Positions 1 through 17,682 of a stretch of 64,000 nt of DNA are shown here, piece by piece (positions within the stretch are counted from its first letter, which is position 1; each line of letters begins with the position of its first letter). The notes beneath the pieces were generated by a model. The model saw only the letters and a program-made list of their open reading frames with translations, ran no database searches and had not been told where the DNA came from. A program made the translations under genes and the position numbers. Origin of the DNA: Plasmodium brasilianum (Eukaryota; Apicomplexa; Aconoidasida; Haemosporida; Plasmodiidae); NCBI RefSeq assembly GCF_023973825.1, contig NC_090117.1:837501-901500 (forward strand), read 5' to 3'.

Positions 1-1445
1 TATGTAAATAATGAGAACATCAAGGGAAGGATGCAAAATAAGAGCCATGATGAAGCTACTAATCCATTCTTGGTTGACGAAGAAAATGTGAATTCTAATT
101 ATTTTATTGAACGCATGTATTGCAGTTTAGCGTATTGTGATAGGTAGAAAAATAAAAATAGTTGTATTTCAAAAATGGATACAAAGGAACAAGCTATAAG
201 TGCAATATCTTGGCTATATGAATATAAGTTGCACGTAGGAGCTATTGGATGTGTGAGTAGACATGACCATATAAGTAGTTCTGTTTTGTGTGATGATGTT
301 AGCACAAAGTAGCTAGGGCAAAATACCACTTTGGATTAAGCCTATTAGTGTTTCCTAACATTATAGTTACAAATAACCTCCTACTTTTAGAATATGACAT
401 TCCATAAATATATGCATAAGTGGATGATAATTATACAATTTCACTGAATTAGTAAATTATTTTACGGACAGGTGCAAATTTATTACATCATAAGAATGAT
501 CATAATTCGTTAGGGGGTGAAGGATACATTGCCAATCAGAGTAGCAAATTTAAGGAATGATAAGTTGCATTCATTGTCATAATAAATCACAAAGTTATTA
601 GTGATGTTCTTGTGATTTTTGAGCAAAGGGAAAAAATGCAATGAGCTACAACCCTAACAAAAAGGTAAAGCATAGTCTATATGGTGATAAAAATCCTGAA
701 CACACAATTCCAGTATGATCGTGTATAGGAACTTTATAAATAGAGAAGGGTAAATTTGATTTCCTAGTTATATTATAGCTGGGGTAAGTATTCTAGTGAT
801 TGGGGAACCTTCAAGGTCGATGGGCATGGCCCGTTGCATTGTTAACATGACTACATCCACTCTACTGCAATGTTCAACATCGATGTGCCTATGGAAAAAG
901 TACCTAAGAAGAAAGAAGCTGAATTATATAATTACTATCTTTAAAATTACATCAATTTTTATTGTAATTTATATTATAACAGTTTGGACTTAGAAAAGGC
1001 TAATAATTTGAAGAATAAAAAAGGTAGTAATTAAATTATCCGTATTTATGGCAAAACAGACACATTATTATTAGGAACACAGGGAGAGGATGCTCTGAAT
1101 GTCTGACGTAAGGGATACAACTAGAACAGCAAGTAACGGCAGAAGAACAGAACTGTTTCATAACCCCAAGCATTAGAAGTAGTACTACTACTGACGAACT
1201 GTTGTTCACATATAGTGGTGTTTTTCGAAATATTTAAATGTTACAAGTTAAAAAATGTGTTAATAATATTAAGATAAAAATGAAGAAGCTATAATTGAAG
1301 ATAAAGTCTGTTCAAGGGCTAATTCCGTAGATCCAAAGAAACTTGAAAAATGTGCGAACTTTTGTGAGAGGAAATAGAACGACTGTTAAGGGGTGTCACT
1401 AGACCAGGATGTTGATTAATTAAATTGCATAAAAGGAATGATTTT
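1..1445 (+). pseudogene. Decayed SERA (papain-like) gene, 5' part outside the window
   Basis: Three blocks of degraded SERA protein can be read here, in shifting frames and with in-frame stops. Bases 115-290 match the start of the protease domain (CDR-stop-KNKNSCIS, then KEQAISAISW and YKLHVGAIGC, against EEQGNCGLCW and SKLHLETIRC in the intact neighbours), with a stop at 145-147. Bases 480-900 hold remnants of the rest of the domain (HSLYGDKNPEHT for HSICGDNEADHA, then SDWGTFKVDGHGP, YIHSTAMFNIDVPMEKVP). Bases 1270-1443 match the C-terminal cysteine module (VCSRANSVDPKKLEKCANFC). The codon at the catalytic position (208-210) encodes Ser, as in serine-type SERAs, but the preceding conserved Cys is also Ser, so this may be decay. 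Multiple stops and frameshifts make a functional product very unlikely. Identity as a SERA remnant is strong; its ancestral subgroup is not. Confidence 0.85.
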
Positions 1446-1473
1446 TTTTTCTTTTTTTCTTTTTTTCTTTTTT

Positions 1474-1519
<46 letters not shown>

Positions 1520-2645
1520 TTTTTGTGTAAAATAATACAATACTATAATACGTTAATAATAATCATTTTTACCAAATGGACTATACTACTAACAAATTAT
1601 TTTTTGATATAAGGAGAAATATTCTAATTTTTCACGACCATCTTAAAAAAGGACAAAACGATAAATACACATTTAAAATTTTTTCGGTAAAACTTTTATA
1701 TATACATATATTAACCATTTTTTTTTTTTTTTTTTACTTAAAATATTTCTAAAATAAATATACCATTTTGAGTATATTGTACTCTTAGGACATACTTTTT
1801 TTTTTTTTTTTTTTTTTTTTGATATTTTGTGTTTTATTAGAATAATCTAAAAAAAGAATAGCAGGACACTAGGAATATTCTTTTTTTTTAATATTTTTTT
1901 TTTTTTTCCTCTTAGCCCAACTAACAAATTTTTTTAAGTATAAAGAATTGAGGGCATGGCCAATGGTACCATTCAGAAAGAGGACAAAAATTACTCATTG
2001 TATTATCCCAGATAAACAAAAATAAATATATTATTATATATGTTTGCTTTACTGTTTTTTCTAATTTACTTTAGAATTGTTTGATAAAGTAATTGCATAA
2101 TCGGTATTTATATGGTACATACACGAGAACATTATATGCACATATTTACGTTTGTATATGTGCATGTATATACCTTTGTATATATATACATATATTTAAG
2201 TGTATAAAATGTATATATATATTTATAGGCCAAAGCATACATTAGCAAAAACGTGTGAGAATAAATTGGAAAACATTGAAGCGTTCGCAGCTGGTTGATA
2301 AATATGATGTGTAAGCAAAATTAAAGCTCGGGGTTAATAATGCACCTAAAAAGAGAAATAATTTTTTAATTTTTTTTTTTGGAAATTTCGAAAAAGATAC
2401 CTTTTTCGATTAATTTTACTAGAATGAGGGAAAAAAAAAAAAAAAAATTAGAATAGAAGAGAAAGAATTTAAAAAAAATTTATATTAAAAAAATAAGTTA
2501 TGCTAGTTATATTTATTTTAAAATAAAAACAAAGGAAGAATTTTGTAAGGGTATAGCATATATCAAATAAATAATAATAATAATAAAAAGGTGAAGAAAA
2601 AAAAAGGTATTAAAATAAATTACGTATAACCATTAATCTAACACG
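1446..2645. other. Intergenic, SERA pseudogene to first intact SERA
   Basis: Very AT-rich with several long T tracts (for example 1440-1518 and about 1797-1820) and TATA/TATG microsatellite around 2130-2225. It must hold the promoter and 5' leader of the downstream SERA gene. I see no coding sequence in it. Confidence 0.6.
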
Positions 2646-6915
<4,270 letters not shown>

Positions 6916-8041
6916 AATTGTTTATGCAAAAATGAAAATCGCATTTTAAATGCATTGATTTTTCCTCTTTTAAGAAGAGAAATCCAAATTTTTTTTGTTT
7001 TCTTTCTTTTTTTGTAAAAAAAAAAAAAATAACAATAAAATAAAAAAAAATATATTTTTAATTAGTGTTTTTGGGAAAGAAAACATAATCCAGGTTTTTT
7101 TTTTTTTTTTTTTTTTTACAATTTTGAATATTTTTTAGTTTGGCTTGTAACCCTTTGCTTTCCGTTATAGTCGGAGGCAACATTCTGAAATGTGTACTTG
7201 TACAAGCGTATTTATGTGTATGTATATATATGAATTTTTTTTTTTTTTTTTAAATATTGTTTTTTAATTATTTTTTCGCGCACTTTTTTCTCCGTTTATA
7301 TAATTTTTTTTTTTTTTTTCCGACTTAATCGATTTTAGTTGTCGGAAAGTAAAAATATGTTTCAAAAAAAAAAAAATAATATAAGAGAAAAATAAAAAAA
7401 AAGGATAGAAATTTTTTTTTTTTTTTTTTTTTATGTAAGCTATTTTCCATCTTCCCAAACGGTCGAAGTTTAGGATACTTTGGTATCGGAAAATTTGTTC
7501 AGGTGAAAAGAGAAAGTAAATTATTCAGAATTTTTAGGATGTGTTGACACGTATGCCTGAACTCGCGTACAGTTAAACGCGCATAAACATATAGTTACAC
7601 ACATCCCCGTTCGCTTCGCCAATTTTTTAAAACATGCAAATATTCTGAGCTGTTATCGAAATATATACACGACTTCAGGGAAACAAATGCTTCAACAATT
7701 TATTCACAATCTAAAAGATTGTTATTACACCTAATTCTCGTATAATTATTAGTGCACTAGTAAAAAAAAAAAAAAATTTTCCTTTCCGATTGAAGCATGT
7801 CTTATGTAATTTTACTTAAGAAATAAACAAATAAATTCAAAATATGTTCAAAATATATTTCAAATGTATTCATAATGTATTCAAAATGAATTCAAAATAA
7901 ATTCAAAATGAATTCAAAATAAATTCAAAATGAATTCAAAATAAATTCAAAATATATATTTTTTTTTTTTTTTGTGTTCCACTCCCAATGTAACCCCTTT
8001 TGAAAACAAAGAATACAGTAAAGTTATGCTTAGTAAATATC

Positions 8042-8072
<31 letters not shown>

Positions 8073-8155
8073 AATACGGAAAATAATATACAACACAGAA
8101 CAATAATAATTGTACAGGTTTAAATACGTCTCTAATTTAAAATAAGTAGAACAAA
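6916..8155. other. Intergenic between the two cysteine-type SERA genes
   Basis: AT-rich with many A/T homopolymers. Bases 7855-7952 hold a tandem array of about 10-bp units (ATTCAAAATA/ATTCAAAATG), about ten copies. A slightly GC-richer stretch at about 7540-7620 shows no convincing reading frame. It should contain the 3' end of the upstream SERA and the promoter of the next one. Confidence 0.6.
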
Positions 8156-11100
8156 ATGATATTTCGTTCTTGCTTCCTTTTGATAATATGTAAGCTCAGA
8201 AAATTAAAATAAAATAAAAATAAAACACAAGTAAAATAAAAAATAATATAAAAAATGACTTAAAAAGTAACATAAAATTTTACATAAAAAATATAATAAA
8301 AATAATATAAAAAATTACAGAAAAAATTAAAAACAAAAAGCAAAAGATTATTCAATATAACAGCAAAAAAACATATAATATATAGCATTTGCAAAAAGAG
8401 TACTTCAAAAAAATTAAGATGACGAAAGACACACATGATAACATTTTGTTTATCGCTAAATCAGCAATTTTTAAGCTTAAAGTAAAAGAAAAAAAAAAAA
8501 AAAAAAAATGCATAGTTTTTAAATTATTACTGTCACTACATCGGAATTTTTTTAATTTTTTTTTTTTGTCCCTTTATTCATTTCGTACAGGTGTTATATA
8601 TAGTAAGAATATAACAAACTGTGTAGCAGAAACTACAGTAAATAGTGATACCGGTGGTCCCAATGGAAGTGGTATAGGTGAACAAGGTTTATCGTCTAGT
8701 TCTTCGGAAAATGTTACTGGTGAATCTCACAGTCCACCAGGCACATCAGTAGGAACATCATCCGATAATGATCAATCTTCCTCATCATCAGTAACTGCAG
8801 GAAATACTGGAGATGTAGGTCAAACATCAGAAGCTAGTAGTAAAGTTCCTGAAGTTCCTTCCAAACCTTCTCCACATTTGAACACAAATCCACAGCAACC
8901 AAATAGAGAAGCTCCTCAAGCTGTACAATCAGATGGACAAAATGTTGAACAGGGGATACAGGTAACTTCTACTTTCTTGAAAAATTTCGATGGTATAAAA
9001 GTAACAGGTTCATGTAAAGCATATTTCCGAGTGTTTTTCGTTCCGCATATATGGATTTATGTAGATCCCACAAAAGACAGCATAGAACTAAAACAACTTT
9101 TTGAGCCAGTTAGAACAGTAAATATCACACAGTTAAGGAATAAATGCATTAATAAAAGCAACAGCACATTCAAATTTATTGCTTATGTTAAGGATCAAAT
9201 TCTGACCCTCAAATGGCTAGTAATTGGGGAGGGAGCCGATGCAGGTAAAGAAAGAAAACAAAACAAAACGAAAGAAAAAAAAGTACATACTAGAACTAAA
9301 TAGAACAAGAGTGTGCAAAATAGAAGAAAATTGACCACATATTTAATGGCAAATGCTTCTTAGCAGCGCAAAAATAAGAAAAAAAAAAGATAAAGATAGA
9401 AATAGATGGACGGATGGATGGATGGATGAATATATGTAGAGAAAGCAAATTATATGTGAAGTGAATACCCCACCTCATTTCCCTTAGAAAAAAATTGATA
9501 TGCATGCTAAAACAACAGTGTAATGTATGCATATATTTTAGTTCAATTTCTTTATATACTTCCTTTTTTATTATTGTTGTTAGGAAATAAAGTGGATGTA
9601 AAAAAGTACAAGATACCGGTATTAGATAAGACATTTAGCTCAGTACAGGTGCATACAGCCAATGCTGAAAAGAACTTGATCGAGAGTAAAAACTACCACA
9701 TAAGTAGTGTTATACCTGGTTAGTTCCTGGAAAAGGAGGAAATAAAAAAGAAAGAGCATACTATCGAATGTTTTTATGCTATTTGATCTTTACAAAGGGA
9801 ATGTATTTGTGTCCCTTGGGCTCACTTCTCTTCATTTTATTATTATATTATATATTATACTATTATTTAATTTTTTATTTCCTACTTGCATACCTCCTTC
9901 ATCTCTTCTTCACTTCCATTCTTTTCCTTTTTTTAATAGATCAGTGCAGTATAATTACGACAAACTGCTTTTTAAGTGGAAGTCTAGATATCGAACATTG
10001 TTTCCACTGCACGCTTCTCGCGCAAAAGTATGAAAGTGAAAACGAATGTTTCAAATACGTTTCAAAGGAAGCAAAGGAGCGTATTGCCATGGATATACCG
10101 ACTATTGCACAAGATGAGGAATACTCGGTCGAGTACAGACTTATAGAGTCTATTGATATTATATTGAAGAGTATATATAAAACTGATGAAAATGGAGGGA
10201 AAAAAGAAGAATTAATAAATTTCGAGGATTTGGAAAATGATTTAAAATCAGAATTAAAAAATTATTGTGCATTGTTAAAAGAGATGGATGAGAGTGGAAC
10301 ATTAAAAAATTTTGAACTAGCTAATGAGGAGGAAACATTCAATAATTTATCTAGATTGTTAAAAGTCCATCCTAATGAGAATATGGCTACACTACGACTC
10401 AAGTTTAGGAACCCAGCAATATGTGTTAAAAATGTGGATGAGTGGATAGTAAATAAAAGGGGGTTAACTTTGCATAATGAAACATATAGTGCGGAAAAAG
10501 TAAGCCATGATCAGGCTAACGCAGACAGTGGTGCAGCTGACAAGGGTCGTGCTGAAAGTGATACTACTACCAGAGGTGCATCTGACAGTGGTAGTGCCGA
10601 CGAACTGATGGCGGAAAATTTTGAAGAGGAGGAAATTGTATCAGATGATATATTTGAAAAGGATTCCAGTGGCATTATAGATCTGAGTAAGATGAAAACC
10701 GAGATGAACTTTAAATCTCCGTATTATCAAAAGAGCAAATATTGTAATAAAGATTACTGTGATAGATGGAAAGATAAAACAAGTTGTATATCAAATATTG
10801 AAGTAGAAGAACAAGGAGATTGTGGTTTATGTTGGATATTTGCATCTAAGTTACATGTAGAGACTATTAGATGTATGAGAGGATATGGTCATTTTAGAAG
10901 TTCTGCATTGTTTGTTGCAAACTGTTCTAGTAGAAATCCGGAAGAAATATGTATTGTTGGATCTAACCCAACAGAATTTCTTCAAATTGTAAATGATAAT
11001 AAATTTTTACCTTTAGAATCTGATTTACCATACTCATACAATGATGCAGGAAATGCATGTCCTACAAAAAGAAACAAATGGACGAATTTATGGGGGAATA

Positions 11101-12047
11101 CAAAATTGTTATTACATAAAAGAGATTATTCTTTTTTGAATACACTAGGCTACATAGCATACGAAAGCATAAATTTTAAAGATAAAATGGAATTATTTAT
11201 TAACATAATTAAACAAGAAATTCAAAATAAAGGTTCTGTTATTGTTTATGTAAAAACTAATAATGTAATTGATTATGATTTCAATGGGAAAGTAGTTCAT
11301 AGTATATGTGGTGACAATGAAGCAGATCACGCTGCAAATATTATTGGATATGGTAATTATATTAATATTAAAGGTGAAAAGAGATCTTATTGGCTAGTTA
11401 GAAATAGCTGGGGTTATTATTGGGGAGATGAAGGAAACTTCAAAGTAGATATGTATGGTCATGATGAATGTTTATATAATTTTATACATACAGCAGTTGT
11501 ATTCAAAATAGATTTAGATATGGTAGAAGTTCCTAAAAAGAATAATAATAATAATAATAATTCAGTTTATAATTATTTCCATAAATATGTTCCTGATTTT
11601 TTCTATAACCTTTTTTATGTCAATTATGATAAGGATAAAGATAAAGATAAAGGTGAATCTTTCTTATATGACAATGGTAATAGGGAAGAAATACAACAAA
11701 ATTATAGTAAGGATTCTATTGTATCTGGACAAACTGAACCAGAAAGTGCCAAAGTTATACCCGCTCCCCAACCCACTAAATCAGCTGAGAAAATTTTTAA
11801 AGTACTACACATTTTAAAAAATATCAAAGATGGAAAAATAAAGAGAGGATTTGTCAAATATGAGAATTTAAAAGAAACTGAAAATCCATACAGCTGTTCA
11901 AGAATATACTCAAAAGACCCAAATAAGATGGATGAGTGTAAGCAGTTTTGTTTTAAAGAGTGGAGCAAATGTGAAAAGCACTACTCACCCGGTTACTGCT
12001 TAACAAAATTATATTCAGGGGATAATTGCTTTTTCTGCAATATTTAA
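8156..12047 (+). CDS. SERA: Serine repeat antigen, cysteine-type
   Basis: Second intact papain-like SERA. Exons 8156-8189 (MIFRSCFLLII), 8591-9244, 9584-9718 and 9940-12047, all introns phase 1, giving 976 residues. Exon-exon joins reconstitute conserved blocks shared with the upstream gene (FLKNFDGIKVTGSC in exon 2; VKKYKIPVLDK and IESKNYHISSVIPG in exon 3; CSIITTNCFLSGSLDIEHC at the start of exon 4). Catalytic residues are Cys 572 (GDCGLCW), His 738 (DHAANIIGYG) and Asn 763 (RNSWGYYWG). An acidic linker (EEEEIVSDD) precedes the protease domain, and a Lys/Asp-rich linker and six-Cys module follow it. There is no poly-serine tract. The catalytic core is close to the upstream gene even at synonymous sites, suggesting tandem duplication with gene conversion. 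Position corresponds to SERA7 (or SERA6/7) of P. falciparum. Confidence 0.9.
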
Positions 12048-12580
12048 AATAACAGAAGAGCTGTAACTTAAGGGGGTAGGAGATCTTTATCGCTTCAGTC
12101 ATTGGGAAGAAGGAAACGTTTTTTCTTTTTTTTTTTTTTTTGCTGTACGTCGTATTTTCTTTCTTTATTTATTTACTACTTCCATATTTATTTATTTTTG
12201 TCATTCTATCTTTCTTGTTTCCTTTCCTTTCTTCCTCACTTTTTTTTTTTTTTTTTTTTTTTTTTTTCCCTTTTGAGCAAATAACGAAAATTAAACTTTT
12301 GTTCCCCGTTTTGCGCTATCATTTCACGCCTTCATTCTATGAGTTACCTGCTTTGATTTTTTTATACTTATTAATACTTACTCGAACTTATGGCAGTTCT
12401 ATATTTTTATCACTCATATATGTGTATATATGTGCATATAAAACATTTTGTCCGTTTCACCATGTTATGTATATTTTTTTTTTTTTTGGTTATTTTTAAA
12501 ACTGTTTTTATTTATTTCGTAGAACCATGAAATAAATAAGTTTTAAAACAAGAACACACATAATAAAGTACGTTTTAAGC

Positions 12581-12639
<59 letters not shown>

Positions 12640-13083
12640 CACGTTTTTAGATCCCTTAGAACAACAAAAGGGTAGGAAAAATATTTTGCAGTATAGGGGG
12701 AATTTTAAGAATTCATAAGGATCAGTTTTTTTCCTTTCATAACGGAGTTGTTTATGGAAGAAATTACTGCGTTCTTCATAAGACTAAGCTTACGTGAACA
12801 AGCTCATACTTCTGTATACACTCATGTATACATTCGTCCCACATATACATACCTACTTACATGCAAACGTTTATGTTATGTATAATGTATGTATATGCTT
12901 ATACCCACATAAATGCATGCTTTTATAGTTCCATTTAACTTGTCTAGACTTACACAGCTTGCACATCTGCCATTATATATGTGTGAAGGCAAAAAAAAAA
13001 AAAATTTAAGCTAGTGTAGTGAAATTTACAGTCATTATTGAGTAACAACACACAACGAGAAAAGAAACCCATGCAAAATTAAC

Positions 13084-13122
<39 letters not shown>

Positions 13123-14155
13123 CGTATATATTCAGTTTTTACTGTGTGTAAATTTTTTTTATTTTTTAGTTATATTATCAACAGAACTGATCTATCGAAT
13201 TCGTACGTCAGATTGAACTTTCAGATGTTCCCGATTTTCAAACTCTTAAGTACATATTTCTACAATATTAAAATTGTGATATGAAATTTTTTTAAAAACT
13301 ATTTATCACGTAAAAGGAAAATTCATGATATTAATTTCTTTTTTTTTCTTTTTTTTATTTTTACATGCTGTTCTGAGGTAGCCATGAGCTACATGCAATA
13401 TAGAAAAAAATAAAAAAAACAAAAACAAAGGGAAAAGAAAACAAAAGAAAAAGTAAAGTAAGAGTAATATCAAACACACCCTTTATATCACACAGTATAT
13501 ATATATATATGTTGTACACATTTGAAAATATCTACAATATGTTAAATGTTAAGAAGACACTATATGATAGATTGTGTTGTAATGGGTATTCACGTAATAG
13601 ATGAGTTTTCCTTTTTCATTTTGTAAAATGCATGTACTTGTTAATCTATAAAAAATTCCGAATAAATAACACATTTTTAAATTAAAAGAAAAAAAAGAAA
13701 AACTTATATATATATATATGTATTTATATGTATAAATTTATATATATTTATATTACTCATATCACTTTTGTAATTAGATGGGTTTCTTAAGACAGAAAAA
13801 GAAAAGGGTGTAACATGAATATTGTAAAATAACTTTTTTTTTTTTTATATGTTTTGTTAAACTGTGTTCTTTTTCTTTTTCTTCTTTTTTACCTTTTTCC
13901 TGTTTTTCTTGTTTTTTTTTTTTGTTTTGTTTGTGAACCTTACTTGTCACATGAGTTATTTTATAATAATAATTTTTTTTTTTTTATGTGTTAATTTACA
14001 AACATATGAACATGTAAATAAAAAAAAAAATATATAATTATCCATACAAATAAAGCAAGAAAAGAAAAAAAAAAAAAAAACATAAAAATTTTTTTTTTGA
14101 CGGTTTGTAAAAACTATAAAAGATATCACGCATGATTTCTACACATTTGTCTAAA
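12048..14155. other. Intergenic, second SERA to SERA8-like gene
   Basis: About 2.1 kb of AT-rich sequence with a T52 run at 12584-12635, TA repeats at 13084-13115 and 13495-13510, and T/C-rich tracts. Stretches at 12660-12960 and 13170-13260 are less AT-rich, but I find no SERA-like or other recognisable reading frame in them. It presumably carries the promoter of the downstream gene. Confidence 0.55.
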
Positions 14156-17100
14156 ATGAAAATATCTAAAATTAAGTACTACCTATTTTTCTTTTTTATT
14201 GCGCATTTAGTGAAAACAGGTATGTGCATACTTCACTGGGGCCCACTCCTTCTCTACATTTGCCTTTGTCGTTATTACGACCGCTACTGATGCTACTACT
14301 ACTGATGCTGCTACTACTGATGCTGCTACTACTGATGCTGCTACTACTAAAGCTGCTACTTCTGATTCTGCTACTTCTGATTCTGCTACTTCTGATACGG
14401 CTATTACTGATACTGCTTATGTTGCTGTTTGTACTTCTAATTTTGTTCTAGTTGTTCTACTTTATAAGTGCGAGCGCACTATGTCTTTTCATGTACTTAC
14501 AACACATCAATTTTTTTTTTTATTTTCCGACCAATTTAGTTAAGTCCAGAGTACTAGTCAACTGCTTTGGATTGCTACACTGCAAGATATGTCACACTAT
14601 AATAAGGAACTGCTTCTTATCAGGGACGAGTGATTTATCAAAATGCATTGCTTGCGAAGAGAGTTACTATAGCATTAAGCCCTGTACCCACCATACAGGT
14701 TCGTAAGAAGGAAAAAAAAAGGCGAAAAAATTGGGGAAAAAATGGAAAAAAAAATGAGAAAAAAGGTTGAATCTTTTTCGTTCTTCCATTAGGGAAATAT
14801 ACACAAATACGTGCTCCTTCTGTAATATAGATGACTCACTTTCCTTTATATCTGTAAAAATTATTCCTGCCATTTTTTCTAATATTTTTAGACGAATATT
14901 TGATGGACCAAAAATCTAAAGGTGCATTTGTGGAACTACAAGATCACGTAAGAATACGAATAACAGAGAAAAAAGGAGAATAAATACGAATGTGAATAAA
15001 GTGTACATGTCTGTTTATAGCTTATGCATTGATCTTCATCTAAAAAGTGTAGTTTCTTTACCTTTTTGTGCTCATAATTTGTTTATTTCGGCACGCATAA
15101 TTACGCATAATACACACAAAGGCGCACATTCTTTGAACCAGCTTAACTGTACTCCTTCCCCTTTTAATTGTGCATTTTAATTGTGCATTTTTGTTGTGCA
15201 TTTTTGTTGTGCCTTTTTATTGTGCCTTTTTATTGTTGTATTTTTATTGGGCAATTTAAATGTGCAATTTTTATGTGAAAATTTTATTTTCTCTGTTTTA
15301 TTAATCTTTATAGGAGTACTTATCAGACGAAAAAATGGCAATTTTACTTTCCGAAATAATTAAAATATCCATAGATAGACACAAGAAGGGGGTAGCAGGG
15401 GGTAGTACCCTGGATAATGATTTAAAAAAAAAAATAATGCAATTGTGTCTGTATTCAAACTTTAATGACAACTACGAAAATGCAAAAAGTCATACACAGG
15501 CAACACCGGAAGAAGTAGAGGAGCATATACAAAAAATTATAGATATATATATAAAAGAAACAAATAACATGGAGCATATACTAAACTCCTTGAAAAATCC
15601 TGCACTATGTTTAAAGGACCCAACACAATGGGTAAAAGATAGGGCAGGTTATAAGGATATTGATTCACCCTCGGCTGGTATAATATCTGAAAAGAAACTT
15701 TTCAAGCCTTATAAAATAAAAAGTTTAATGAGTTCTTTATACAGTTCTAAGTCTAACTGTACTATGCAATTTTGCAATAGGTTCGCTGATTCGAATGAAT
15801 GTGAATCTAAAATCAGGGTCCTCAACCAAGGCACATGGTAAGGGCCAAATTTCCTCGGTTTCGCCCGAGCGCAAAAAGGACACGCATGCATACGTACATA
15901 CCCACGCACGTATTACCACTTGCATGCATACGTACATACACACGCACGTATTACCACTTGCATACTTACATACATGCACACGCACGTATTACCGCTTGCA
16001 TGCAATACATACATACACACGCATACCCGTGCGATGATTCTCCCTTTACAGCGGGAACTGCTGGGCTTTTGCCTCATCGACGACTATATCCGCCTTCAGA
16101 TGCAGAAAGGGCTTGGGGTTTGCAGAACCATCGGCTAAATATGTAACTCTATGTAAGAACAAACATATAAACACTGATGATGGATATGTATCTGGACATT
16201 ACAATGATAATATATGTAGAGAAGGAGGACATTTATCTTATTATCTTGAGACGTTGGACAATACAAAAATGCTTCCAACATCTCATAACGTTCCTTATAA
16301 TGAACCGATAAAAGGTGCAGACTGTCCTGATAGTAAACCGTCCTGGAGTAATATGTGGGATGAAGTAAATTCAGTTGATCGAATATTTAATGGGTATATT
16401 TTTAGTGGGTATTTTAAATTATCTTTTGGTGAGTATGTAAGAAATGGTATGACAAAAGATTTAATTAAAATTATCAAAGAATACATAATAGAACAAGGGG
16501 CTTTATTTGTCTCAATGAAAGTAAATGGAAAATTAAGTTTTGATCATGATGGGGAAAAAGTTATGATGAACTGTGAATATGAAGAATCACCTGACCATGC
16601 ATTAGTTCTAATAGGTTATGGAGATTATATAAAACCCTCAGGTGAAGAAAGTTCCTATTGGCTTATAAGAAATAGTTGGGGTTCTCATTGGGGAGATAAA
16701 GGTAATTTTAAAATTGACATGTACGGACCAAGTAATTGTAATGGACAAGTATTATGTAATGCATTTCCTTTACTTTTACAAATGAGAGGGAAAAAAATAG
16801 ATAATCCCTTACCTAACGATTTAGCATCAACAGATACTAGGATGAGGTATAATCATTCTTCTTTTGATATGAGTAGAAGAAGAAAATATCCTGAACAGAG
16901 GGATAACCAAATTAATGATGATAGAATGAACCCCAACAATCCATACGATAACGATCGATATGATAAAAATCGAATCGATAACGACAGAAATGATAATAAC
17001 CCTTTTGTTAATCCTAGATATGAAGATATGTATGATGAACATAATGAAGACAGATATGGACCAAACTACCAACCATTTAACGATCGAAATGCAGAAAATG

Positions 17101-17682
17101 AATACTCTCCTGAGGAAGCTGGAGCTGACTACCCGGGGATTGGTGACAACCGCAAGAATTCCACTTTTCGAAGAACTTTTCTAACTAACTTGGTTGTCAA
17201 CATTGGCAATACTCAGTATAAGAGAACCATTTACTCACGAAGTACGCTCACTAAATGAAAATAATAGCCAAAATGGCGAACAAATTGTTTTACGTGAAGC
17301 ATCTTCTCATCGCGATGATATTTGTACACCTACGCATATAATAAACCCAATCGCGCACTGCAACATAGATGTACATATTTACGCGTACAAACAATTTTAC
17401 CGTTTTAAACAGTCGCAAAAAACAATACACGTATAATATGTGCTCTTTCTGCATATTCATTTTCCTGATTATTTTTTCCTTTTTCTTTTTACTTTTATAG
17501 GGAAGGATGAATACAAAGAAAAGTTCTCCTGCTTAAGAACATTTTCAATGGATGAATCCTCAGACGTGTTATGCCGAGATAATTGTGAACGACATATCGA
17601 CATGTGCAAATATAATGCATCCATTGGTGAATGTCTAATGAAGTTTTCCTCCAATTATAAATGCATTTATTGCGGCATGTAA
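14156..17682 (+). CDS. SERA8: Divergent cysteine-type SERA, SERA8 / egress cysteine protease 1 position
   Basis: Multi-exon papain-like protease at the cluster end next to the Fe-S assembly gene, where P. falciparum has SERA8; its rodent orthologue (ECP1) serves sporozoite egress from oocysts. Proposed exons: 14156-14219 (signal peptide MKISKIKYYLFFFFIAHLVK), 14540-14698, 14892-14947, 15314-15837, 16052-17241, 17501-17682; about 724 residues. Phases agree at every junction. The 15838-16051 intron interrupts the active-site motif (NQGT before, CGNCWAF after). Catalytic residues are Cys 271, His 450 (PDHALVLIGYG) and Asn 475 (RNSWGSHWG). After the domain comes an Asp/Asn/Arg/Tyr-rich low-complexity stretch, then a six-Cys module (FSCLRTF..CIYCGM). 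It lacks the exon 2/exon 3 N-terminal domain of the other two SERAs. The first exon is least certain, because a Thr/Ala-type repeat lies in what this model calls intron 1. Confidence 0.8.
14280..14450 (+). repeat. CTACTACTGATGCTG minisatellite in the first intron (or an unmodelled exon) of the SERA8-like gene
   Basis: About ten imperfect 15-bp units derived from CTACTACTGATGCTG, drifting to CTACTTCTGATTCTG. One frame reads Thr-Thr-Asp-Ala-Ala repeats, the kind of acidic, hydroxylated repeat seen in SERA N-termini; another reads Leu-rich repeats. No AG acceptor lies between 14221 and the first units, and the Thr/Ala frame has a stop just upstream, so I could not build a consistent exon from it. 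It may be a decayed exon. Confidence 0.6.

Noticed and set aside
13084..13284. 66-residue frame with a non-repetitive tail between SERA genes
   Set aside because: Begins in a TA repeat; the tail (NRTDLSNSYVRLNFQMF) matches nothing I know and lacks splice or start context. Possibly a remnant, but unsupported.
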